Assembly (NCBI RefSeq): GCF_026213295.1 | Contig: NC_079423.1 | Location: 18,393,007-18,457,006 of the forward strand | DNA from: Gadus chalcogrammus | Lineage: Eukaryota; Chordata; Actinopteri; Gadiformes; Gadidae | Reading direction: 5' to 3' | Length of the DNA stretch: 64,000 bases | Shown: piece by piece, positions 25,043 to 38,959 of the stretch | Position numbering within the stretch: the stretch's first letter is position 1 | Layout: every line of letters begins with the position of its first letter | The notes under the pieces: generated by a model | Seen by the model: the letters and a program-made list of their open reading frames with translations, nothing else | The model's database searches: none | Told to the model about the DNA's origin: nothing | Program-made: the position numbers and the translations under genes

Positions 25043-25944
25043 TTAGGGGTCCAAGCCAACAGGTTGGATCCCTATTGTTTTTGTAAGGATTTTTTTTATT
25101 AGGGGTCCAAGCCAACAGGTTGGATCCCTATTGTTTTTGTAAGGATTATTATTATTATTATTTCGTACGCCTTAGAAGTGGTGCCACAGCCCAAACCGTA
25201 AATGGTGCACACGCGCCAATTACATGACTAGAACCAGGTCCGGCACCGCTACTCAGATAACAAAATCCAGACACGCCGGTCCCTAGGTGGCGCTATACCA
25301 AGGAATACGCGTTTGGGGCTATAACTCCCACACCGAACCTCCCAGAGTCCAAAAACTTGTACCCACAGATGCACTGGAGTCTCTGCTGCATCTTTGGCAT
25401 AGGCCACGCCCATTTGCGTCCATGAATATTTTTCGCTATATCGCAAAAACCGCAAAACAGTTTTTTCCCTACTCCTCCCACATTTCTTGACCAATCAACA
25501 CAAAACTTTGCACACGACATCTTCAGACGCACACGCAAAGAAATCCTAGACACTTTTTTGATCCGACCTTCGACGACGAAACGGTAGCGTTTTGAATATT
25601 CTTTTATTAGCTACGTTTTACGTCGAAACGCAAAAAATTAAAAAAATACCAAAATTAGTCATCGGATCAAGTCCAAATTTTTGACACATGTTGATGCTAC
25701 CCCTACTGGCGTTCAATAAAATAATCGGAATATTTCGCCATAAGGGGGCGCAATAAATGAGGAAATTGTATATCTTCGACAAAATCTCGCTGCGAAAACG
25801 CTACACTGACTTCCCGCTACTCCTACCACAGTCAAATCCTTTGTATCCACAGGTTCAGGGTAGCGTTTTGAACACATGCTTCGCATTGTGCCGGCGAAAT
25901 GCACATTTCTTGTCGCGTTGTGCCGGCGAAATGCACACTTCTTG
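25043..25944 (+). repeat. Short monomer 28
   Basis: It has two 55-bp modules, the TTTCGTACGCC leader and a TCCCTAGG first core. Its closest relatives are monomer 14 (11,996-12,866) and its copy-B partner, so it is not colinear with the copy-B continuation. It ends at CTTCTTG without the terminal hairpin. Confidence 0.9.
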
Positions 25945-26965
25945 TTATTATTATTATTATTATTCCCCCCTAGAAGTGGGTCCACAGCCCAAACCGTAAA
26001 TGGTGCCGACACGCCAATTGCATGACTAGATCCAGGTCCCTGAGTTCTAGGTAGACGACAAAATCCAGACACGCCGGCCACTAGGTGGCGCTATACCAAG
26101 GAAAGACGCGTTTGGGGCTATAACTCCCACACCGAACCTCCCACATTCAAAACCTTGTACACACAGATTCACTGGAGTCTGCTGCATCTTTTGGCATAGG
26201 CCACGCCCATTTGCGTCTATAATTTTTTTTCGCAAAATCGCGAAAACCGCAAAACTGTTTTTTCCCTACTCCTCCCACATTTCTTGACCAATCGACACCA
26301 AACTTTGCACACGACATCTTCAGACGCACACGCAAAGAAATCATATATACTTTTTTGATCCGACCTTCGACCACGAAACGGTAGCGTTTTGAATATTGGT
26401 TTATTAGCTACGTTTCACGTCGAAACGCAAAAATTCAAAAAATACGAAAATTAGACATCGGATTGAGTCCAAATATTACAACCATGTCGGTGCTAACCTT
26501 AATGGCGTTCGAATAAAATTTCGGAATATTTCGCCATTAGGGGGCGCAATAAACGAGGAAATTGTATATCTTCTAATTGGCCCAAGGAATGTTCTTCAAA
26601 CTATAAGGGAACCATCAAGGGGCAAACCCAAGTCTATATAAAAAATATGGCCAAGAATTATTAATGTGGGCGGGAGTTATTTGGCAAAGGAAAATTGTCT
26701 TTGGAAAATTTCGCCACAAGGGGTCGCAAAAAAACGACGAAATAATATATCTCCTAACTGGCCAATGGAATGTTCTCAAAACGCGTTTTGGGCTATAACT
26801 CCCACAACGAACCTCCCACAGTCAAAACCTTTATATCCACAGATTCACTGGAGTCAGTTGCATCTTTTGGCATAGGCCAAGCCCATTTGTTTTGAACACA
26901 TACTCCGCGTTGTGCCGGCGAAATGCACACTTCTTGGACCCCTGCATAACTGCTTGCAGTTCTAG
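25945..26965 (+). repeat. Long monomer 29 with TATA module
   Basis: The first core is perfect and the TATA box is near 26,636. The 3' half, from the TATA module to the shortened GGCCAAGCCCATTTG tail, matches monomer 8 (6,657-7,726), while the 5' half does not. This suggests past exchange between distant monomers. Confidence 0.9.
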
Positions 26966-28078
26966 TTAGGGGTCCAAGCCAACAGGTTGGATCCCTATTG
27001 TTTTTGTAGCGATTATTATTAGGGGTCCAAGCCAACAGGTTGGATCCCTATTGTTTTTGTAAGGATTATTCCTATTATTATTATTATTATTCCAGCACTA
27101 AATTTTGTAAGGATTATTCCTATTATTATTATTATTATTCCAGCACTAAAAGTGTGCCCACAGCCCAAACCGTAAATAGTGCCGACACGCCAATTGCATG
27201 ACTAGATCCAGGTCCGTGAGGTGACGGCAGACGACAAAATCCAGACATGCCGGCCACTAGGTGGCGCTATACCAAGGAATACGCGTTTGGGGCTATAACT
27301 CCCACACCGAACCTCCCACATTCAAAACTTTATACACACAGATGCACTGGAGTCTGCTGCATCTTTTGGCCTAGGCCACGCCCATTTGCGTCTATGAATA
27401 TTTTTCGCTAAATCGCGAAAACCGCAAAACAGTTTTTTCCCTACTCCTCCCACATTTCTTGACCAATCAACACCAAACTTTGCACACGACATCTTCAGAC
27501 GCACACGCAAAGGAATCATCAACAGTTTTTTTATCCGACCTTCGACGACGAAACGGAAGCGTTTTGAATATTTGTTTATTGGCTACGTTTTACGTCGAAA
27601 CGCAAAAATTCAAAGAATACCAAAAGTAGACGTCGGATCAAGTCCAAATTTTAGACACATGTCGGTGCTACCCTTCCTGGCGTTCAATAAAGAATTCGGA
27701 ATATTTCGCCATTAGGGGGCGCAATAAACGAGGAAATTGTATATCTTCTAATTGGCCGAAAGAATGTTCTTCAAACTATAAGGGAACCATCAAGGGGCAA
27801 ACCCGAGTCTATATAAAAAATATGGCCAAGAATTATTAATGTGGGCGGGAGTTATTTGGCAAAGGAAAATTGTCTTTGGAAAATTTCGCCACAAGGGGGC
27901 GCAAATAAACGACGAAATAATATATCTCCTAAATGGCCAATGGAATGTTCTGAAAACGCGTTTTAGGCTATAACTCCCACACCGAAGCTCCCACAGTCAA
28001 AAACGTTATATCCACAGATTCACTGGAGTCAGCTGCATCTTTTGGCTTACGCCGTTCATCAATTTCGAACAAATGCTT
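26966..28078 (+). repeat. Long monomer 30 with TATA module and truncated tail
   Basis: It starts with two 55-bp modules (one carrying GTAGCGATT in place of GTAAGGATT) and a 48-bp local duplication. It has a TATA box near 27,812 and an intact third core. The tail stops at GAACAAATGCTTTT, so the GTGCCGGCG tract and terminal hairpin are missing. It has no colinear copy-B counterpart. Confidence 0.88.
27055..27150 (+). repeat. 48-bp perfect local tandem duplication
   Basis: The units 27,055-27,102 and 27,103-27,150 both read TTTTGTAAGGATTATTCC through CCAGCACTAAA. This looks like a recent slippage event at the (ATT)n leader. Confidence 0.9.
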
Positions 28079-28182
28079 TTTATTAGGGGTCCAAGCCAAC
28101 AGGTTGGATCCCTATTGTTTTTGTAAGGATTATTATTAGGGGTCCAAGCCAACAGGTTGGATCCCTATTGTTTTTGTAAGGA

Positions 28183-28220
<38 letters not shown>

Positions 28221-29646
28221 CCCCCTAGAAGTGGGTCCACAGCCCAAACCGTAAATGGTGCCGACACGCCAATTGCATGACTAGATCCAGGGCCCTGAGT
28301 TCTAAGCAGACGACCAAATCCAGACACGCCGGCCACTAGGTGGCGCTGTACCAAGGAAAGACGCGTTTGGGGCTATAACTCCCACACCGAACCTCCCACA
28401 TTCAAAACCTTGTACACACAGATTCACTGGAGTCTGCTGCATCTTTTGGTATAGGCCACGCCCATTTGCGTCTATGAATATTTTTCGCTAAATCGCGAAA
28501 ACCGCAAAACTGTTTTTTCGCTACTCCTCGCACATTTCTTGACCAATCAACACCAAACTTTGCACACGACATCTTCAGACGCACGCGCAAAGAAATTATC
28601 GGACAGTTTTTTGATCCGACCTTCGACGACGAAACGGGAGCGTTTTGAATATTGGTTTATGAGCTAAATTAGACATGGAAAATCAAAAATCCAAAGAAAT
28701 CCAAAATTAGGCATCGGAACGAGTCCAAATTTTACACACATGTTGTTGCTAACCTTAATCTCGTTCGATAAAAATTCCGGAATTTTTCGCCATTAGGGGG
28801 TGCAATAAACAAGGAAATTTTATATCTTCTAATTGGACCAAGGAATGTTCTTCGAACTATAAGGAAACCATCAAGGGGCAAACCCGAGTCTATATAAAAA
28901 ATATGGCCAAGAATTATTAATGTGGGCGGGAGTTATTTGGCAAAGGAAAATTGTCTTTGGAAAATTTCGCCAACAGGGCGGCGCCAAAAAACGACGAAAT
29001 AATATATCTCCTATTTGGCCAATGGAATGTTCTGAAAACGCGTTTTAGGCTATAACTCCCACACCGAAGCTCCCACAGTCAAAAACGTTATACGCACAGA
29101 TTCACTGGAGTCAGCTGCATCCTTTGGCATAGGCCAGGCCCATTTGCGTCAGTATTTTCTTTATGCAAAATCGCAAAAACAGCTAAACTGCCTTTTCGCT
29201 ACTCCTCCCACATTTCTTGCCCAATTGACACCAAACTTTGCACACGACATCTTCAGACGCACACTACAAGAAATCAGCAAAACTATTTTGATCCGACCAT
29301 CGTTGACGAAACGGTAGCGTTTTGAATATATGTTTTGCGTTGCAAATCAGTAAAAACTATTTTGATCCAACGACGACTAAACGGTAGCGGAAAATGCGTT
29401 TGGGGCCGAAACTCCCACACTGAACTTCTCACAGTCAAAACCACTAAACGGTAGCGGAAAATGCGTTTGGGGCCGAAACTCCCACACTGAACCTCTCACA
29501 GTCAAAACCTTTATATCCACAGGTTGTTCACGGTAGCGTTTTGAATACTTGGTTCGCGTTGTGCCGGCGAAATGCACATTTCTTGTCGCGTTGTGCCGGC
29601 GAAATGCACACTTCTTGGACCCCTGCATAACTGCTTGCAGTTCTAG
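28079..29646 (+). repeat. Extra-long monomer 31, the largest in the window
   Basis: It has two 55-bp modules, a long (ATT)n run (about 28,188-28,220) and a perfect first core followed by GTACC instead of ATACC. The second core is decayed to CCATTAGGGGGTGC. The TATA box is near 28,896. The duplicated half follows and contains an additional 67-bp tandem duplication. It has no colinear copy-B counterpart. Confidence 0.9.
29376..29509 (+). repeat. 67-bp local tandem duplication
   Basis: The units 29,376-29,442 and 29,443-29,509 both run from ACTAAACGGTAGCGG to CACAGTCAAAACC and differ at one visible base (GAACTTCTC against GAACCTCTC). The related monomers near 4,790, 20,910, 36,030 and 51,295 have a single copy. 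Confidence 0.9.
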
Positions 29647-31282
29647 TTCTTTTTATACTTCCTACCAAGAAAGTGGTACCACAGCCCAGACCGTAAATGG
29701 TGCCGACATGCCAATTGCATGACTAGATCCAGGTCCGTGAAGACTATTCAGACGACAAAATCCAGACACGCCGGCCACTAGGTGGCGCTATACCAAGGAA
29801 TACGCGTTTGGGGCTATAACTCCAACACCGAACCTCCCAGAGTCCAAAAACGTGTACACACAGATGCACTGGAGTCTGCTGCATCTTTTGGCCTAGGCCA
29901 CGCCCATTTGCGTCTATGAATATTTTTCGCTAAATCGCGAAAACCGCAAAACTGTATTTTCGCTACTCCTCCCACATTTCTTGACCAATCGACACCAAAC
30001 TTTGCACACGGCATCTTCAGACGCACACGCAAAGAAATCATATACAGTTTTTTGATCCGACCTTCGACGACGAAACGATAGCATTTTGAATATTGGTATA
30101 TTAGCTAAATTAGACGTGGAAAATCAAAAATACAAAAAAATCCAAAATTAGACATCGGATCGAGTCCAAATTCTACACACATGTTGGTGCTAACCTTAAT
30201 GACGTTCGATAAAAATTTCGGAAAATTCCGCCATTAGGGGGCGCAATAAACGAGGAAATTGTATATCTTCTACAAAATTTCGCCGCAAAAACGCTACACT
30301 GACTTCTCGCTACTCCTACCACAGTCAAATCCTTTGTATCCACAGGTTCAGGGTAGCGTTTTCAACACATGCTTCGCGATGTGCCGGCGAAATGCACATT
30401 TCTTGTCGCGTTGTGCCGGCGAAATGCACACTTCTTGGACCCCTGCATAACTGCTTGCAGTTCTAGTTATTATTATTATACTACCTCCCCGTGAAAGTGG
30501 AACCACAGCCCAAACCGTAAATGGTGCACACGCGCCAATTACATGACTAGAACCAGTACCGGCACCGCTACTCAGATAACCAAATCCAGACATGCCGGCC
30601 ACTAGGTGGCGCTATACCAAGGAGAAACACTTTTGGGGCTATAACTCCCACACCGAACCTCCCAGAGTCCAAAAACTTGTACACACAGATGCACTGGAGT
30701 CTGCTGCATCTTTTGGCCTAGGCCACGCCCATTTGCGTCTATGAATATTTTTCGCTAAATCGCGAAAACCGCAAAACTGTTTTTTCCCTACTCCTCCCAC
30801 ATTTCTTGACCAATCAACACCAAACTTTGCACACGACATCTTCAGACGCACACGCAAAGGAATCATCAACAGTTTTTTGATCCGACCTTCGACGACGAAA
30901 CGGTAGCGTTTTGAATATTGGTATATTAGCTAAATTAGACGTGGAAAATTAAAAATCCAAAGAAATTCAAAATTAGACATCGGCTCGAGTCCAAATTCTA
31001 CACACATGTTGGTGCTAACCTTAATGACGTTCGAGAAAAATTTCGGACAATTTCGCCGTTAGGGGGCGCAATAAACTAGGAAATTGTATATCTTCTAAAA
31101 AAAATTACCGCGAACTGACTTCTCGCTACTCCTACCACAGTCAAATCCTTTGTATCCACAGGTTCAGGGTAGCGTTTTGAATACATGCTTCGCGTTGTGC
31201 CGGCGAAACACACATTTCTTGTCGCGTTGTGCCGGCGAAATGCACACTTCTTGGACCCCTGCATAACTGCTTGCAGTTCTAG
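29647..31282 (+). repeat. Short monomers 32-33
   Basis: The junction is at 30,466. Both first cores are perfect. Monomer 33 has a shortened, A-rich version of the tail (CTTCTAAAAAAAATTACCGC), shared with monomer 62 near 58,135. These form the bridge between copy A and copy B. Confidence 0.9.
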
Positions 31283-33745
31283 TTAGGGGTCCAAGCCAAC
31301 AGGTTGGATCCCTATTGTTTTTGTAAGGATTTTTTTTATTATTATTATTATACTACCTCCCCGTGAAAGTGGAACCACAGCCCAAACCGTAAATGGTGCA
31401 CACGCGCCAATTACATGACTAGAACCAGTAACGGCACCGCTACTCAGATAACCAAATCAAGACATGCCGGCCACTAGGTGGCGCTATACCAAGGAGAAAC
31501 ACGTTTGGGGCTATAACTCCCACACTGAACCTCCCAGAGTCCAAAAACTTGTACACACAGATGCACTGGAGTCTGCTGCATCTTTTGGCCTAGGCCACGC
31601 CCATTTGCGTCTATGAATATTTTTCGCTAAATTGCGAAAACCGCAAAACTGTTTTTTCCCTACTCCTCCCACATTTCTTGACCAATCAACACCAAACTTT
31701 GCACGATACATCTACAGACGCACACGCAAAGGAATCATCAACAGTTTTTTGATCCGACGTTCGACGACGAAACGGTAGCGTTTTGAATATTGGTATATTA
31801 GCTAAATTAGATGTGGAAAATCAAAAATCCAAAAAAATCCAAAATTAGACATCGGATCGAGTCCAAATTCTACACACATGTTGGTGCTAACCCTATTGAC
31901 GTTCGATAAAAATTTCGGACAATTTCGCCGTTAGGGGGCGCAATAAACGAGAAAATTTTATATCTTCTACAAAATTTCGCTGCGAAAACGCTACACTGAC
32001 TTCTCGCTACTCCTACCAATCAAATCCTTTGTATCCACAGGTTCAGGGTAGCGTTTTGAACACATGCTTCGCGTTGTGCCGGCGAAATGCACATTTCTTG
32101 TCGCATTGTGCCGGCGAAATGCACACTTCTTGTTATTATTATTATTATACTACCTCCCCGTGAAAGTGGAACCACAGCCCAAACCGTAAATGGTGCACAC
32201 GCGCCAATTACATGACTAGAACCAGTACCGGCACCGCTACTCAGATAACCAAATCCAGACATGCCGGCCACTAGGTGGCGCTATACCAAGGAGAAACACG
32301 TTTGGGGCTATAACTCCCACACCGAACCTCCCAGAGTCCAAAAACATGTACACACAGATGCACTGGAGTCTGCTGCATCTTTTGGCCTAGGCCACGCCCA
32401 TTTGCGTCTATGAATATTTTTCGCTAAATTGCGAAAACCGCAAAACTGTTTTTTCCCTACTCCTCCCACATTTCTTGACCAATCAACACCAAACTTTGCA
32501 CGATACATCTACAGACGCACACGCAAAGGAATCATCAACAGTTTTTTGATCCGACGTTCGACGACGAAACGGTAGCGTTTTGAATATTGGTATATTAGCT
32601 AAATTAGATGTGGAAAATCAAAAATCCAAAAAAATCCAAAATTAGACATCGGATCGAGTCCAAATTCTACACACATGTTGGTGCTAACCCTATTGACGTT
32701 CGATAAAAATTTCGGACAATTTCGCCGTTAGGGGGCGCAATAAACGAGAAAATGTTATATCTTCTACAAAATTTCGCCGCGAAAACGCTACACTGACTTC
32801 TCGCTAGTCCTACCAATCAAATCCTTTGTATCCACAGGTTCAGGGTAGCGTTTTGAACACATGCTTCGCGTTGTGCCGGCGAAATGCACACTTCTTGGAC
32901 CCCTGCATAACTGCTTGCAGTTCTAGTTATTATACTTCCCGCGCTAAAAGTGGGTCCACAGCCCAAACCGTAAATGGTGCCGACACGCCAATTGCATGAC
33001 TAGATCCAGGTCCGGCACCGCTACTCAGATAACAAAATCCAGACACGCCGGCCACTAGGTGGCGCTATACCAAGGGAAAATGCGTTTGGGGCTATAACTC
33101 CCACACCGAACCTCCCACATTCAAAACCTCGTACACACAGATTCACTGGAGTCTGCTGCATCTTTTGGCATAGGCCACGCCCATTTGCGTCTATAATTTT
33201 TTTTCGCAAAATCGCGAAAACCGCAAAACTGTTTTTTCGCTACTCCTCCCACATTTCTTGACCAATCGACACAAAACTTTTCACACGACATCTTCAGACG
33301 CACACGCAAAGGAATCATATACAGTTTTTTGATCCGACCTTCGACGACGAAACGATAGCATTTTGAATATTGGTATATTAGCTAAATTAGACGTGGAAAA
33401 TCAAAAATACAAAAAAAATCCAAAATTAGACATCGGATCGAGTCCAAATTCTACACACATGTTGGTGCTAACCTTAATGACGTTCGATAAAAATTTCGGA
33501 AAATTCCGCCATTAGGGGGCGCAATAAACGAGGAAATTGTATATCTTCTACAAAATTTCGCCGCAAAAAACGCTACACTGACTTCTCGATACTCCTACCA
33601 CAGTCAAATCCTTTGTATCCACAGGTTCAGGGTAGCGTTTTCAACACATGCTTCGCGATGTGCCGGCGAAATGCACATTTCTTGTCGCGTTGTGCCGGCG
33701 AAATGCACACTTCTTGGACCCCTGCATAACTGCTTGCAGTTCTAG
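31283..33745 (+). repeat. Short monomers 34-36
   Basis: Junctions are at about 32,132 and 32,926. They are the counterparts of 46-2,507. Monomer 35 contains a tract (about 32,409-32,705) that carries monomer-34 variants in place of those of its copy-A partner. Confidence 0.92.
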
Positions 33746-34868
33746 TTAGGGGTCCAAGCCAACAGGTTGGATCCCTATTGTTTTTGTAAGGATTTTTCTT
33801 TTATTAGGGGTCCAAGCCAACAGGTTGGATCCCTATTGTTTTTGTAAGGATTATTATTATTATTCTTACCTCCCTAAAAGTGGGACCACAGCCCAAACCG
33901 TAAATGGTGCCGACACGCGAATTGCATGACTAGATCCAGATCTCTTCGGACTACGCAGACGACAAAATCCAGACACGCCGAACACTAGGTGGCGCTATAC
34001 CAAGGGAAAACGCGTTTGGGGCTATAACTCCCACACCGAACCTCCCACAGTCAAAAACTTGTACCCACATATCCACTGGAGTCTGTTGCATCTTTTGGCA
34101 TAGGCCACGCCCATTTGCGTCTATAATTTATTTTCGCAAAATCGCGAAAACCGTAAAACTGTTTTTTTCGCTACTCCTCCCACATTTCTTGACCAATCAA
34201 CACCAAACTTTGCACACGACATCTTCAGACAGACACGCAAAGAAATTTTTGAACACTTTTTTGATTTGCCTTTTGACGACGAAACGGTAGCGTTTTGAAT
34301 ATTTGTTTATTAGCTACGTTTTACGTCGAAACGCAAAAAAATTAAAAAATACCAAAATTAAACATCGGATCAAGTCCAAATTTTTGACACATGTCGATGC
34401 TACCCCTACTGGCGTTCAGTAAAATAATCGGAATATTTCGCCATAAGGGGGCGCAATAAACGAGGAAATTGTATATCTTCTAATTGGCCAAAGGAATGTT
34501 CTTCAAACTATAAGGGAACCATCAAGGGGCAAACCCGAGTCTATATAAAAAATATGGCCAAGAATTATTAATGTGGGCGGGAGTTATTTGGCAAAGGAAA
34601 TTGTCTTTGGAAAATTTCGCCACAAGGGGGCGCAAATAAACGACGAAATAATACATCTCCTAACTGGCCAATGGAATGTTCTGAAAACGCGTTTTGGGCT
34701 ATAACTCCCACACCGAAGCTCCCACAGTCAAAACCTTTATATCCACAGATTCACTGGAGTCAGCTGCATCTTTTGGCACACTGTTTCTCAATTTTTGAAC
34801 ACATGCTTCGCGTTGTGCCGGCGAAATGCACACTTCTTGGACCCCTGCATAACTGCTTGCAGTTCTAG
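33746..34868 (+). repeat. Long monomer 37 with TATA module
   Basis: This is the counterpart of 2,508-3,632, with the same ACACTAGG first core. The TATA box is near 34,544. It differs mainly by one-base homopolymer changes. Confidence 0.92.
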
Positions 34869-36206
34869 TTATACTTACCCCCCTAAAAGTGGGCCCACAC
34901 CCCAAACCGTAAAAGGTGCCGACACGCGAATTGCATGACTAGATCCAGATCTCTTCGGACTACGCAGACGACCAAATCCAGACACGCCGGCCACAAGGTG
35001 GCGCTATACCAAGGAATACGCGTTTGGGGCTATAACTCCCACACCGAACCACCCAGAGTCCAATAACTTGTACACACAGATGCACTGGAGTCTGCTGCAT
35101 CTTTTGGCCTAGGCCACGCCCATTTGCGTCCATAATTTTTTTTCACAAAATTGCGAAAACCGCAAAACTGTTTTTTCGCTACTCCTCCCACATTTCGTGA
35201 CCAATTGACACAAAACTTTGCACACGGCATCTTCAGACGCACACGCAAAGAAATCATCAACAGTTTTTTGATCCGACCTTCGACGACGAAACGGTAGCAT
35301 TTTGAATATTGGTATATTAGCTAAATTAGACGTGGAAAATCAGAAATCCCAAAAATCTAAAATTAGACATCGGATCGAGTCCAAATTGTACAAACATGTT
35401 GGTGCTAACCTTAATGTCGGTCGATGAAAAAATCGGAAAATTTCGCCATTAGGGGGCGCAATAAACGAGGAAATTGTATATCTTCTAATTGGCCAAAGGA
35501 ATGTTCTTCAAACTATAAGGGAACCATCAAGGGGCAAACCCGAGTCTATATAAAAAATATGGCCAAGAATTAATAATGTAGGCGGGAGTTATTTGGCAAA
35601 GGAAAATTGTCTTTGGAAAATTTCGCCAACAGGGCGGCGCCAAAAAACGACGAAATAATATATCTCCTATTTGGCCAATGGAATGTTCTGAAAACGCGTT
35701 TTAGGCTATAACTCCCACACCGAAGCTCCCACAGTCAAAAACGTTATACGCACAGATTCACTGGAGTCAGCTGCATCCTTTGGCATAGGCCAGGCCCATT
35801 TGCGTCAGTATTTTCTTTATGCAAAATCGCAAAAACAGCTAAACTGCCTTTTCGCTACTCCTCCCACATTTCTTGCCCAATTGACACCAAACTTTGCACA
35901 CGACATCTTCAGACGCACACTACAAGAAATCAGCAAAACTATTTTGATCCGACCATCGTTGACGAAACGGTAGCGTTTTGAATATATGTTTTGCGTTGCA
36001 AATCAGTAAAAACTATTTTGATCCAACGACGACTAAACGGTAGCGGAAAATGCGTTTGGGGCCAAAACTCCCACACTGAACCTCTCACAGTCAAAACCTT
36101 TATATCCACAGGTTGTTCACGGTAGCGTTTTGAATACTTGGTTCGCGTTGTGCCGGCGAAATGCACATTTCTTGTCGCGTTGTGCCGGCGAAATGCACAC
36201 TTCTTG
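34869..36206 (+). repeat. Extra-long monomer 38
   Basis: This is the counterpart of 3,633-4,969, with the CCACAAGG first core, TATA box near 35,548, duplicated half, and an end at CTTCTTG without the hairpin. Confidence 0.92.
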
Positions 36207-37891
36207 TTCTTATTAGGGGTCCAAGCCAACAGGTTGGATCCCTATTGTTTTTGTAAGGATTATTATTATTTCGTACGCCTTAGAAGTGGTACCACAGCCC
36301 AAACCGTAAATGGTGCACACGCGCCAATTGCATGACTAGATCCAGAATCGGCACCGCTACTCAGATTACAAAATCCAGACACGCCGGTCCCTAGGTGGCG
36401 CTATACCAAGGAATACGCGTTTGGGGCTATAACTTCCACACCGAACCTCCCAGAGTCCAAAAACTTGTACACACAGATGCACTGGAGTCTGCTGCATCTT
36501 TTGGCCTAGGCCACGCCCATTTGCGTCTATGAATATTTTTCGCTAAATCGCGAAAACCGCAAAACTGTTTTTTCGCTACTCCTCCCACATTTCTCGCCCG
36601 ATCAACACCAAACTTTGCACACGACATCTTCAGACGCACACGCAAAGAAATCCTAGACACTTTTTGATCCGACCTTCGACGACGAAACGGTAGCGTTTTG
36701 AATATTTGTTTATTAGCTAAATTAGACGTGAAAAGTCAAAAATCCGAAGAAATCCAGAATTATACATCGGATCGAGCCCACATTTTACAGACATGTTGGT
36801 GCTAACCTTAATGACGTTCGATAAAAATATCGGAAAATTTCGCCATTAGGGGGCGCAATAAACAAGGAAATTGTATATCTTCTACAAAATTTCGCCGCGA
36901 AAACGCTACACTGACTTCTCGCTACTCGTACCACAGTCAAATCCTTTGTATCCACAGGTACAGGGTAGCGTTTTGAACACATGCTTCGCGTTGTGCCGGC
37001 GAAATGCACATTTCTTGTCGCGTTGTGCCGGCGAAATGCACACTTCTTGGACCCCTGCATAACTGCTTGCAGTTCTAGTTATTATTCCTGCGCTAAAAGT
37101 GGTACCACAGCCCAAACCGTAAATGGTGCACACGCGCCAATTACATGACTAGAACCAGTACCGGCACCGCTACTCAGATAACCAAATCCAGACATGCCGG
37201 CCACTAGGTGGCGCTATACCAAGGAGAAACACGTTTGGGGCTATAACTCCCACACCGAACCTCCCAGAGTCCAAAAACTTGTACACACAGATGCACTGGA
37301 GTCTGCTGCATCTTTTGGCCTAGGCCACGCCCATTTGCGTCCATGAATATTTTTCGCTAAATCGCGAAAACCGCAAAACTGTTTTTTCCCTACTCCTCCC
37401 ACATTTCCTGACCAATCAACACCAAACTTTGCACACGACATCTTCAGACGCACACGCAAAGGAATCATCAACAGTTTTTTGATCCGACCTTCGACGACGA
37501 AACGGTAGCGTTTTGAATATTGGTATATTAGCTAAATTAGATGTGGAAAATCAAAAATCCAAAAAAATCAAAAATTAGACATCGGATCGAGTCCAAATTC
37601 TACACACATGTTGGTGCTAACCTTATTGACGTTCGCTAAAAATTTCGGAAATTTTCGCCATTAGGGGGCGCAAAAAACGAGAAAATGTTATATCTTCTAC
37701 AAAATTTCGCCGCGAAAACGCTACACTGACTTCTCGCTACTCCTACCAATCAAATCCTTTGTATCCACAGGTTCAGGGTAGCGTTTTGAACACATGCTTC
37801 GCGTTGTGCCGGCGAAATGCACATTTCTTGTCGCATTGTGCCGGCGAAATGCACACTTCTTGGACCCCTGCATAACTGCTTGCAGTTCTAG
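36207..37891 (+). repeat. Short monomers 39-40
   Basis: The junction is at 37,078. They are the counterparts of 4,970-6,656, with TCCCTAGG and CCACTAGG first cores. Confidence 0.92.
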
Positions 37892-38959
37892 TTAGGGGTC
37901 CAAGCCAACAGGTTGGATCCCTATTGTTTTTGTAAGGATTATTATTATTATTCTTACCTCCCTAAAAGTGGGACCACAGCCCAAACCGTAAATGGTGCCG
38001 ACACGCGAATTGCATGACTAGATCCAGATCTCTTCGGACTACGCAGACGACAAAATCCAGACACGCCGAACACTAGGTGGCGCTATACCAAGGGAAAACG
38101 CGTTTGGGGCTATAACTCCCACACCGAACCTCCCACAGTCAAAAACTTGTACCCACATATCCACTGGAGTCTGCTGCATCTTTTGGCATAGGCCACGCCC
38201 ATTTGCGTCTATAATTTTTTTTCGCAAAATCGTGAAAACCGTAAAACTGTTTTTTCGCTACTCCTCCCACATTTCTTGACCAATCAACACCAAACTTTGC
38301 ACACGAAATCTTCAGACAGACACGCAAAGAAATTTTTGAACACTTTTTTGATTTGCCCTTTGACGACGAAACGGTAGCGTTTTGAATATCTGTTTATTAG
38401 CTACGTTTTACGTCGAAACGCAAAAAAATTAAAAAATACCAAAATTAAACATCGGATCAAGTCCACATTTTTGACACATGTCGATGCTACCCCTACTGGC
38501 GTTCAGTAAAATAATCGGAATATTTCGCCATAAGGGGGCGCAATAAACGAGGAAATTGTATATCTTCTAATTGGCCAAAGGAATGTTCTTCAAACTATAA
38601 GGGAACCATCAAGGGGCAAACCCGAGTCTATATAAAAAATATGGCCAAGAATTATTAATGTGGGCGGGAGTTATTTGGCAAAGGAAAATTGTCTTTGGAA
38701 AATTTCGCCACAAGGGGTCGCAAAAAAACGACGAAATAATATATCTCCTAACTGGCCAATGGAATGTTCTCAAAACGCGTTTTGGGCTATAACTCCCACA
38801 ACGAACCTCCCACAGTCAAAACCTTTATATCCACAGATTCACTGGAGTCAGTTGCATCTTTTGGCATAGGCCAAGCCCATTTGTTTTGAACACATACTCC
38901 GCGTTGTGCCGGCGAAATGCACACTTCTTGGACCCCTGCATAACTGCTTGCAGTTCTAG
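37892..38959 (+). repeat. Long monomer 41 with TATA module
   Basis: This is the counterpart of 6,657-7,726, with the TATA box near 38,630, the third core degraded to CCACAAGGGGTCGC, and the shortened tail. Confidence 0.92.
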
